From Polyangia bacterium (GTDB taxonomy: Bacteria > Myxococcota_A > Polyangia > Polyangiales > Polyangiaceae), in NCBI GenBank assembly GCA_030433055.1, contig JAUILJ010000160.1:1-11777 (forward strand): a stretch of 11,777 nt of DNA. Reading direction: 5' to 3'. A model generated the notes under the pieces. That model was given only the letters and a program-made list of their open reading frames with translations. It had not been told where the DNA came from and ran no database searches. Shown one piece after another: positions 6,742 to 11,777 of the stretch. Numbering within the stretch: position 1 is the first letter of the stretch; each line of letters starts with the position of its first letter. Both the position numbers and the translations under genes were made by a program.

Positions 6742-7343
6742 TGCCACCCATCTCCATCGAGAGCATACGCCGCGCGCTCAGTGCACTCGACGCCGACGAT
6801 GGGACCAGCGCGCTGAAGGACGGCGGGCGATACGCTGCCGTAGCGACGGTCCTGCGCCCCGCACCGCACGACACTGAGGTGTTGTTGATCCGACGCGCAG
6901 AGCACGCGGGGGATCCCTGGTCTGGACACATGGCGTTTCCCGGCGGCCGCCACGACCCCGGCGACACGACCCTGCTCTCCACGGCACTCCGGGAAACACA
7001 CGAAGAAGTGGGCCTTGACCTGGCGGCCGCGGCGCATCTCCTCGGCGCGCTCCCTCGTATCCCCGCGGTGGCGCGCGGCAAGCGACTTGGGCTAGCCATC
7101 GCACCGTTCGTTTTCGAGCTAGAGCGCGACGCAGAGCTTCGCACCAATCACGAGGTCAGTGAGACGCTCTGGGCTCCTCTCGGCCCGCTACTCAGCGGCG
7201 AGAGGGACATCCAGCACGCATACGAGTGGCAGGGACAGCGCGTCTACCTCCCGGCATTCGACGTGGATGGTCACACAGTCTGGGGGCTGACCTACCAGAT
7301 GCTTCAGGTGCTCTTCGACCGCATACGGACCGCGAGAGACTAG
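6741..7343 (+). CDS. Nudix hydrolase, probable CoA pyrophosphatase (NudL-like)
   Basis: This is a 200-aa Nudix protein. The Nudix box runs from FPGGRHDPGD (66-75) to ALRETHEEVGL (82-92). R84, E85, E88 and E89 supply the metal-binding core. The box is one residue longer than in MutT and carries D75 where MutT has Glu, as in the NudL/NUDT7/NUDT8 group that cleaves CoA and acyl-CoA to 3',5'-ADP and phosphopantetheine species. Upstream, VLLIRRAEHAGDPWSG resembles the CoA-specific LLTxRS...R...G motif, but the middle Arg is replaced, so the substrate call is moderate. It is co-transcribed with the acyl-CoA dehydrogenase (one-base overlap), which supports a role in trimming CoA or acyl-CoA species. 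No signal peptide or membrane segment is visible. An alternative is a general nucleotide-diphosphate Nudix enzyme. Confidence 0.9.
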   Translation: MPPISIESIRRALSALDADDGTSALKDGGRYAAVATVLRPAPHDTEVLLIRRAEHAGDPWSGHMAFPGGRHDPGDTTLLSTALRETHEEVGLDLAAAAHLLGALPRIPAVARGKRLGLAIAPFVFELERDAELRTNHEVSETLWAPLGPLLSGERDIQHAYEWQGQRVYLPAFDVDGHTVWGLTYQMLQVLFDRIRTARD

Positions 7344-7364
7344 CGTCGACGTCTCCGGCGACGC
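7343..7364. terminator. Possible hairpin terminator after the acyl-CoA dehydrogenase/Nudix operon
   Basis: The arms gcgtcg (7343-7348) and cgacgc (7359-7364) form a 6-bp GC stem directly at the Nudix stop codon. A 10-nt loop separates them, and it could close further through one C-G pair. It lies between two convergent genes 73 bp apart. There is no T-run, so the assignment rests on position and stem only. Confidence 0.33.
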
Positions 7365-7416
7365 GCGGTCAGGCGGGCGAGCGAGCGACTTTCAAGCCAA
7401 CCGACCACCCGCCAGC

Positions 7417-9000
7417 TCACATGCTCTGGCCGGTCTCGTCCTGCTGAGGAGAACACGTCTGACTGAAGTCGCAGTTGAAGCTGCCCTTCGCCGTGATGGT
7501 GATCCGGTACTCGTCGCAGCTACCGGTCGCGCCAGCCTTCCGGGATACCTTCAGGAAGTACTTCTTTCCATGGGGACCGCAGTGGCGTGTCGCCAGCGGA
7601 CCACACGTCTCCTCGCCGATCGTCTCACCCAGCCCGCCGGTGCCCGTGCCATCGACGCACCAGGTGTAGCTGGTGAGGCCGGTGTGGCCCGTAGCGGGGG
7701 TTGCGCATGCGTCGCCGCGCACGACGTCGAACACGAACTCGTTGTTCGCAGGTACCGGCGCCGTGAAGTCGATCTGGATGTGGTAGCTGTTCGTGGTGCC
7801 TTCGTCGGTGTCCGTGGTCTGGAACGTGTACCAGTCGACGTCAGAGTCACTGGTCAGGCGCCCCGAGATGTTCAGCGCGTTCAGCGAGCCATCGCTGACC
7901 GTACCCGCGTCCTTGGCGGTGGCGCAGGTCTCGTTGGGCTCGCCAGACTCCACCTTGCAGGTACAACCGGCGCTCTTCGGCAGTGAAGGCGGGTAAGCTG
8001 CCCAACCTGGATCGCAGGGAGCGAGCTCGCACTGGCCCGAGTTGCAGGTGAACTCGGTGTGGGCCGGGTCTCCGGCGCTGGCGCAGAGCTCCGCGTCCGT
8101 CGCGTCATCCGCCGTGCCGTTGCAGTCGTTGTCAGCACCGTCGCACACCTCTGGCTGGGGGGAGCTAGCCGTACAGCCTTCCCAGCTCCCACTCGCCCCG
8201 TTGCAGGTCTCCGTGCCTTCGCAAACCAGCCCGCCGGACTGCGCCGTACATCGACGAGCGACGCCGTCACGCTTCGAGTCACAAGCGCAAGACTCGTTTC
8301 CGGAAGGAACGCAGACCATCGCCGCGTTGGGGCTTGGTCCGGCATCGGGAGTGCCAGCATCCGTCGTCCCAGCACCGCCTGTACCGCTCCCCGCGCCACC
8401 AGCGCCAGCGCCACCAGTGCCCCCCCCGGGGACCACGCCGTATCCCTCGGGATCCGTGCATGTATACCCGGTTCCGCAGCTGCTATCGTACGAGCAATCA
8501 CGCCCGCAGAAGCGGTCGACATTGGGGGAAATCAGGCAGCGGTCGCCGATGTTCGGACAATCGGTGTCACCCGTGCACGGCATGCACTGGTTGCCGTTGT
8601 CCGGAATGCAGATGTAGCCCTTCTCTTCACTGAAGGCGCAATATCCCCCATCGGGACACGCCTGTCCCTCGATGCACGGTCCCGTACAGACCTTGTTGGG
8701 TGTGGATTTGCCAATGTCGCTGCACTGACCCGTGCCGCAGTCGGCGTCGGTCTCACAGGGCGATCCGAAGCCGGTGCTGGGCCATCCACTACCCCCGCTA
8801 CCACCGTTTCCGGTACCCCCGTTGCCCCCGGTTCCGCCATTGCCTGCTGACGAGTCCGTCGAGGCATCCATCGTCCCACCCGTACCCCCAGAGCCTCCGC
8901 TGGATGAGTCGATCCCTGGATCCGTAGCGCAAGCCACGGGGTATAGGAGGGCGAGCAAGGCACCGACAAGAAGGCGAGTAGGCGTAATCAAAGAGCGCAT
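7417..9000 (-). CDS. Cys-rich lipoprotein with Gly-rich linkers and MopE-type metal-binding motif
   Basis: This is a 527-aa exported protein of the kind abundant in Polyangia. The N-terminus MRSLITPTRLLVGALLALLY and then PVAC gives a lipoprotein signal with Cys24 as the likely lipidated residue (the -3 position is Pro, so the lipobox is imperfect). A Gly/Ser/Thr linker (34-72) leads to a Cys-rich region (82-185) with repeated CETDADCGTGQC and CTGDTDCPNIGDRC units. A second Gly linker (191-218, ending DAGTPDAG) leads to a further Cys cluster containing EVCDGADNDCNGTADD (284-299), the MopE-type putative metal-binding motif. The C-terminal part (350-510) includes SDSDVDWYTFQT and FLKVSRK, resembling a bacterial PPC-like beta domain. 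The protein probably sits on the outer membrane, held by disulfides. No enzymatic residues are recognisable. The start has no visible Shine-Dalgarno, but the signal sequence supports it. Confidence 0.9.
   Translation of the reverse strand: MRSLITPTRLLVGALLALLYPVACATDPGIDSSSGGSGGTGGTMDASTDSSAGNGGTGGNGGTGNGGSGGSGWPSTGFGSPCETDADCGTGQCSDIGKSTPNKVCTGPCIEGQACPDGGYCAFSEEKGYICIPDNGNQCMPCTGDTDCPNIGDRCLISPNVDRFCGRDCSYDSSCGTGYTCTDPEGYGVVPGGGTGGAGAGGAGSGTGGAGTTDAGTPDAGPSPNAAMVCVPSGNESCACDSKRDGVARRCTAQSGGLVCEGTETCNGASGSWEGCTASSPQPEVCDGADNDCNGTADDATDAELCASAGDPAHTEFTCNSGQCELAPCDPGWAAYPPSLPKSAGCTCKVESGEPNETCATAKDAGTVSDGSLNALNISGRLTSDSDVDWYTFQTTDTDEGTTNSYHIQIDFTAPVPANNEFVFDVVRGDACATPATGHTGLTSYTWCVDGTGTGGLGETIGEETCGPLATRHCGPHGKKYFLKVSRKAGATGSCDEYRITITAKGSFNCDFSQTCSPQQDETGQSM
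8785..8901. repeat. Degenerate Gly-rich tandem repeats inside the lipoprotein gene
   Basis: Short imperfect units such as ccaccg, gtacccccg and ccgttgcc recur here and encode the GGTGGNGGTGNGGSGGSG linker on the minus strand (protein residues 34-72). A second, shorter block lies at 8347-8430 (residues 191-218). They are low-complexity coding repeats with no fixed unit, likely to vary in length between strains. Confidence 0.7.
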
Positions 9001-9022
9001 ACGGGTTTCGAAAGGGTAGGCG

Positions 9023-9036
9023 GCCGGTCAACCGGC
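9023..9036. promoter_or_regulatory. Candidate operator: short perfect inverted repeat
   Basis: gccggt-ca-accggc is a perfect 6+6 inverted repeat with a 2-bp centre. It lies 22 bp upstream of the Cys-rich lipoprotein start, inside the 176-bp divergent region shared with the zinc-ribbon gene. Its size fits a dimeric repressor site. In the same region catgggtc is repeated at 9107-9114 and 9117-9124, 10 bp apart. No specific regulator can be named. Confidence 0.35.
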
Positions 9037-9176
9037 GTCAAACAACGCAAGGCATGGAAAGACCGTTAGCGAGCACTTGGCGCGGCGCGCTCCTGACCTG
9101 CTGCGTCATGGGTCAGCATGGGTCGCTACGGAATGCGTGTTTTTGAACGCGCTCGAAGCACTGTTATGGGGGAGCC

Positions 9177-9944
9177 GTGAGTGAGCCGCAGTCGAAGTCC
9201 GTTTGCCGGGTGTGCAGCGCGCCGCTGCCTCGGCACGCTGGAGAGTGTCGACAATGTGGTGCCGTGTACGACGAAGCCAGCAGGTGCCCTCACTGCCGAG
9301 CGCTGGCGGGGACGGAGCCACGCGGACGGGGATACGTCTGCCGTATCTGCGGCGGGCCGCGAGTGCCCGCCGTGGACCGGCGCGTGCAGCGGGGCGGCAA
9401 CGAGCAGCGGGCTCTGGCGGAGGCCCGATCGCAGCTGCGGCGCGGGAAGCGCCGGGGTGCGCTCGCGGTGGTCGCGGGGTTTCTGGCGCTGCTCTCGGCA
9501 CTGGTGGGGGCAACGCTGGGATGGTTGGACGCTCCGCTCGCGTCATCCAGCTGGCTCGCCTCCCTCTTTTGGTTGGTGGGCATGCTCGTAGCTTGGAACC
9601 GCGCCCGAAGCGCGCGGCGTCTGGGTGAGCAAGCCGAGACCCGCGCCTGGGTCGATGTTGCCGAAGAGGCCGTCGCGAGTTTCCCCGGGGTAACCGAGCA
9701 AGACGTCGCCGAGCTGCTGGGCGTGGATCGCCCGACAGCGGATGACCTGCTCACCGAACTGGTGCGGGAGGAACGCGCGACGAGCGCGATCGACGAACAG
9801 GCTCGTGTGGTGTTTCGCAGCCCCAGCTCGCAGCCTCTGCCGCAGCGGATGAGGGTCGACGAACTCGAGCCTGGGTCGGAGCACGAGGACGAAGAGGGTG
9901 ATGCCGAGCGCTTGCTGGAACCGCCGCGGCGACGACGGCTGTGA
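9177..9944 (+). CDS. Double zinc-ribbon membrane protein with C-terminal helix-turn-helix-like domain
   Basis: This is a 255-aa protein in a layout I cannot match to a named family. The N-terminus carries four CxxC pairs: C10/C13 with C24/C27, and C37/C40 with C55/C58, which should form two zinc ribbons. A basic stretch (KRRG, about 91-94) precedes two hydrophobic segments (about 94-117 and 125-140) joined by a short turn, so both ends should be cytoplasmic. Residues 156-215 (DVAEEAVASFPGVTEQDV, AELLGVDRPTADDLLTEL) look like a winged-helix fold, with the recognition helix near 186-197. A Pro/acidic tail ends in RRRRL. The GTG start is preceded by GGGGGAG, only 2 nt away, which is unusually close. 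An overlapping ATG at 9166 is in another frame. It could be a membrane-anchored regulator or a zinc-dependent protein-interaction module. Expression as a real protein is well supported by the structure; function is unknown. Confidence 0.8.
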   Translation: MSEPQSKSVCRVCSAPLPRHAGECRQCGAVYDEASRCPHCRALAGTEPRGRGYVCRICGGPRVPAVDRRVQRGGNEQRALAEARSQLRRGKRRGALAVVAGFLALLSALVGATLGWLDAPLASSSWLASLFWLVGMLVAWNRARSARRLGEQAETRAWVDVAEEAVASFPGVTEQDVAELLGVDRPTADDLLTELVREERATSAIDEQARVVFRSPSSQPLPQRMRVDELEPGSEHEDEEGDAERLLEPPRRRRL

Positions 9945-9974
9945 ACAGCCGATCTCTGTGTAAGGCACTACTCG

Positions 9975-9994
9975 GTGCGAAACCCGATTCGCAC
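9975..9994 (+). terminator. Possible terminator hairpin after the zinc-ribbon gene
   Basis: A perfect 7-bp stem, gtgcgaa/ttcgcac, with a 6-nt loop begins 30 bp after the zinc-ribbon stop. A second hairpin, ccagg-cct-cctgg, follows at 9996-10008. Tandem hairpins at this distance are common at transcript ends. No T-run follows either stem. Confidence 0.38.
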
Positions 9995-10051
9995 TCCAGG
10001 CCTCCTGGGCCAAAGCTCACGTGGCGGCACTTCGCGCGGCGTGCGTTGCCC

Positions 10052-10103
10052 CGAGGTTCCCTGCGCTCAGACCGCGCGAACCTCGCATTTTCGAGGTGTT
10101 TTT
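10052..10103 (+). promoter_or_regulatory. Attenuator-like element: two mutually exclusive hairpins and a T-run
   Basis: Segment A, cgaggttc (10052-10059), is perfectly complementary to segment B, gaacctcg (10078-10085), giving an 8-bp stem. Part of B (acctcg, 10080-10085) also pairs with segment C, cgaggt (10092-10097), giving a 6-bp stem with a 6-nt loop, followed at once by gttttt (10098-10103). B:C has the form of an intrinsic terminator, and A:B would prevent it. An outer stem, ccgcgcg/cgcgcgg (10072-10078 and 10105-10111), could enclose B:C. The element is 319 bp before the PAP2 start and 107 bp after the zinc-ribbon stop. A plain terminator of the upstream gene is the simpler alternative. 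Confidence 0.42.
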
Positions 10104-10421
10104 GCGCGCGGATGCGCCAGTGTGGCGGCGATCACCGAGCGTGTTCAGCAGACCCAGGTGTGGCCAGGAAGCCGTGGAAAGGCTTGCTGGATCGGGGGCT
10201 CGTGATTGCTGAAGTCGGCACGCCCCTCGCATAGACTGATCAACGACTAGAGGGTCTGGCACGAGTCCGGGCCATGACGTAGAGGAGTCGTTGCAGAAAC
10301 ATTGGCGCTCAGGGCGCACTCGACCTTTGCTACGCACCGCGCCGGTTCCCATGCGAACCCGACGCTCGGCGATGAAGAGCGAAGGACTCCTCGAGGGCGA
10401 AGAATCAGTCGCAAAAGATCG

Positions 10422-11450
10422 ATGGCTGTCAATCACGACATAGTTGCTCCTGCAAGCAGCGGTTCCCTCACTGAGGCGCTGCGGCGCTTCTTCCGCGAGT
10501 TTGCCCTGCAAGACTGGCTGGTCGTGGTCTTCCTGAGCACCCTGCTAGGCGCGGTGCTGTTCGCGCCTCCGAGCGCCGCGCGCAGCAACAGCCTCGCACA
10601 TGTCCTCCAGCTGATCTCGGTGTTCTCCGTCACCTTGGTGCTGATTCGTGGTTCCCTGGTGAAACACGGAGTCGTGGCGCCTCTGGTGTACCGCCTCGGA
10701 ATGTTCGGTCCGGTTCAGCTGAGCTACTTCATTCTCGCTGGGCTTCTGCCAGTCGTGAACCCCGGCAACCTGGATGAGCAGCTCTACCAGTTCGACCTCC
10801 ATTTCCTCGGGGTAGAACCTGCGGTGCTGCTGGACAAGGTCGTGAGCCCCACCAGCAGTGAGTGGTTCGCGTTCTTCTACTTCAGCTACTTCTTCCTGCT
10901 CGCCCTGCATGTGTTGCCGATGCTCTTCTTCGTGAAGCAACGGCGCCTGATGAGCGAGTTCACACTGGGGATGGTCATCTTGGTCTGTGTCGTGCACACG
11001 ACCTACATGTTCGTGCCTGGCTTCGGCCCGATACGCCACCTGACCTTCGATCATCCGTTACCGTCCGGCATGTGGCATGACATCGTCATCAACACCGTGA
11101 ACTCCGGCGGTGCCCAGAAGGACATCTTTCCCTCACTGCACACGGCAGGCCCCAGCTTCTGCGCGCTCTTCTCGTTCCGCCACCGCGACAAGCTGCCGTT
11201 CAAGTTCACCTGGCCCATCGTCACCTTCTTCGCACTCAACATCATCGTCGCGACGATGTTCATGCGCTGGCATTGGGCTGTGGACGTAGTGGTAGGGTTG
11301 TCCCTTGCGTACACCCTCAGCGTGTTGGCGCCCCGGCTGGCGGCGTGGGAGTTGAAGCGCCGGGACGCGAAGGGACTGTCAGCCGTGTGGCCTCGCTTCA
11401 GCAGGGCGCCGGAGGCTGGCCACGCTTCGCTGACCAGCACCACCCGCTAG
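10422..11450 (+). CDS. PAP2-superfamily membrane enzyme, Aur1/Ipt1 (inositolphosphotransferase)-like
   Basis: This is a 342-aa polytopic membrane protein with about six or seven hydrophobic segments (near 32-48, 60-77, 95-112, 147-171, 178-199, 263-280 and 286-303). The PAP2 phosphotransfer residues are visible: FPSLHTAG with H240, and HWAVDVVVG with H284 and D288, which form the phospho-enzyme and acid/base pair in this superfamily. The stretch QFDLHFLGVEPAVLL with EWFAFFYFSYFFLL is typical of the PAP2_3 group, which includes yeast inositol phosphorylceramide synthase Aur1. It may therefore transfer or remove a lipid phosphate headgroup at the membrane; the substrate cannot be read from the sequence. 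I start at the ATG at 10422 (MAVNHDIVAP). The frame stays open to a TTG at 10302, but the added residues are Arg-rich and unlike the protein. It stands alone, behind a long gene-free leader. Confidence 0.88.
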   Translation: MAVNHDIVAPASSGSLTEALRRFFREFALQDWLVVVFLSTLLGAVLFAPPSAARSNSLAHVLQLISVFSVTLVLIRGSLVKHGVVAPLVYRLGMFGPVQLSYFILAGLLPVVNPGNLDEQLYQFDLHFLGVEPAVLLDKVVSPTSSEWFAFFYFSYFFLLALHVLPMLFFVKQRRLMSEFTLGMVILVCVVHTTYMFVPGFGPIRHLTFDHPLPSGMWHDIVINTVNSGGAQKDIFPSLHTAGPSFCALFSFRHRDKLPFKFTWPIVTFFALNIIVATMFMRWHWAVDVVVGLSLAYTLSVLAPRLAAWELKRRDAKGLSAVWPRFSRAPEAGHASLTSTTR

Positions 11451-11489
11451 CACCAGCGCATTTCTCCTCGTGGCATTTCCGTGGGGCAC

Positions 11490-11777
11490 CTAGCAGCCGC
11501 AGCTGGGGCAGCTGGCGCAAGGATTCCATTTGCAGGACGAGCTGCAGAACTGCCACTTGTTGCTTCCGCAACACTGGAAGTTGCTCCCGCTGTCGTACTC
11601 GCACTGGTTCCCCGACTTTAGCTGGCAGCCGCTCCAGCTGCAGTCGCTCTTGCACACCTTCTCGGAGCACGGATCGCACCCCCCGGCCTGGCGCGTACCA
11701 GGGGCGCATGTCCCCTCGCCGCTACAGGCACCGAAGCCCTGCCAGCGGCAGTCGCTTCCGCAGGTCCGCTCTTCCGT
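11490..11777 (-). CDS. Cys-rich secreted-type protein, C-terminal part, runs off the window
   Basis: This frame is open from the right edge to a TAG at 11490-11492 (minus strand). It gives 95 residues with no start in the window. Eighteen of them are Cys (about 19%), for example TCGSDCRWQGFGACSGEGTC, then CKSDCSWSGC, FCSSSCKWNPC and a final CASCPSCGC. The CxxxCxW...C.GEG.CAPGT pattern resembles the repeated disulfide modules seen in large myxobacterial secreted proteins and lipoproteins, so the missing part may contain more copies. The terminal nine residues, with four Cys, are unusual and could bind metal. The gene converges on the PAP2 gene with 39 bp between the stops. Another open frame over the same bases (11398-11709) is Arg/Leu/Gln-rich and is a shadow. 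The coding call rests on composition and repeat pattern; the function is unknown. Confidence 0.82.
   Translation of the reverse strand, partial: TEERTCGSDCRWQGFGACSGEGTCAPGTRQAGGCDPCSEKVCKSDCSWSGCQLKSGNQCEYDSGSNFQCCGSNKWQFCSSSCKWNPCASCPSCGC

Larger units (their letters stand above)
9945..10421. other. Gene-free 477-bp region with several inverted repeats
   Basis: No convincing coding frame is seen here: the open frames are short, Arg/Ala/Ser-rich and lack a start signal. It holds several stem-loops on the plus strand: gtgcgaa/ttcgcac (9975-9994, 7 bp, 6-nt loop), followed directly by ccagg/cctgg (9996-10008); the overlapping pair at 10052-10103; ccaggaagcc/ggcttgctgg (10164-10190, 9 of 10 bp); and caacgact/agtcgttg (10241-10248 and 10286-10293, 8 bp, closing a 53-nt segment). 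It may be a long 5' leader of the PAP2 gene, the 3' end of the zinc-ribbon transcript, a small RNA, or a mixture. Confidence 0.6.

Noticed and set aside
7881..8850. Large frames opposite or alongside the Cys-rich lipoprotein (7881-8522 -, 8042-8617 +, 8059-8850 +)
   Set aside because: They are shadows of a gene with a lipoprotein signal, ordered Cys modules and a MopE motif. Their Ala/Arg/Ser/Pro composition reflects the repeats.
8785..8901. CRISPR-like short repeats
   Set aside because: The units are short, irregular and in frame with a Gly-rich linker. There are no regular spacers.
10021..10212. 63-aa frame and minus-strand 164-aa frame (10017-10511) in the gene-free region
   Set aside because: There are no start signals, the composition is skewed, and the region is dominated by inverted repeats. 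The minus frame also overlaps the PAP2 start.
10209..10237. Promoter-like ctgaag ... 17 bp ... tagact before the PAP2 gene
   Set aside because: Only 3 of 6 and 4 of 6 consensus matches, which is too weak in GC-rich DNA to call a promoter, although its position just before the 53-nt inverted-repeat segment is suggestive.
11398..11709. 103-aa minus-strand frame
   Set aside because: It overlaps the Cys-rich frame on the same strand and the end of the PAP2 gene. It is rich in Arg, Gln and Leu and shows no family pattern.

Overview
The window looks like ordinary chromosomal DNA of a GC-rich (roughly 60-65% by eye) Gram-negative bacterium, most likely a myxobacterium of the Polyangia/Sorangium type (Myxococcota). 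The basis is family content, not a search: a DUF2330 protein ending in a Cys / hydrophobic helix / poly-Arg tail (MYXO-CTERM style), a lipoprotein with Gly/Ser-rich linkers and a MopE-type CDG.DNDC.G motif, a second Cys-rich protein at the right edge, a PilZ protein, and an Aur1/Ipt1-like PAP2 membrane protein. No tRNA, rRNA, CRISPR array, insertion sequence or phage gene was seen.

Layout. Left edge, + strand: the C-terminal two thirds of methionine sulfoxide reductase A (2-370) and a small conserved-looking unknown gene (420-671). They converge on a minus-strand pair: a PilZ gene (1674-2048) followed by a coiled-coil lipoprotein with a degenerate OmpA/MotB-like domain (692-1552). Divergent from PilZ is a signal-bearing penicillin-binding transpeptidase (2300-3691, +). 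It meets the DUF2330 surface protein (3701-5431, -) tail to tail with only 9 bp between the stops. Divergent from DUF2330 is a tight two-gene operon (TGATG overlap): acyl-CoA dehydrogenase (5605-6741) and a NudL-like Nudix hydrolase (6741-7343). Then come a large secreted Cys-rich lipoprotein (7417-9000, -), a divergent double zinc-ribbon membrane protein (9177-9944, +), a 477-bp gene-free stretch rich in inverted repeats, a PAP2/Aur1-like membrane enzyme (10422-11450, +), and the C-terminus of a Cys-rich protein (11490-11777, -) that runs off the right edge.

How the genes fit together. Only the acyl-CoA dehydrogenase/Nudix pair is a clear functional unit (acyl-CoA oxidation beside CoA-derivative clean-up). 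The rest is a mosaic of short transcription units dominated by cell-envelope functions: peptidoglycan cross-linking, outer-membrane or periplasmic lipoproteins, a sorted surface protein and lipid headgroup chemistry, with a c-di-GMP-type receptor domain and repair of oxidised methionine.

I see no obvious new multi-gene system. The most intriguing non-coding signal is at 10052-10103: three short segments that can form two mutually exclusive hairpins, the second followed by five T residues, as in a transcription attenuator. It lies upstream of the PAP2/Aur1-like gene among further inverted repeats. The most intriguing proteins are the stand-alone transpeptidase, the zinc-ribbon/helix-turn-helix membrane protein and the Aur1-like enzyme.
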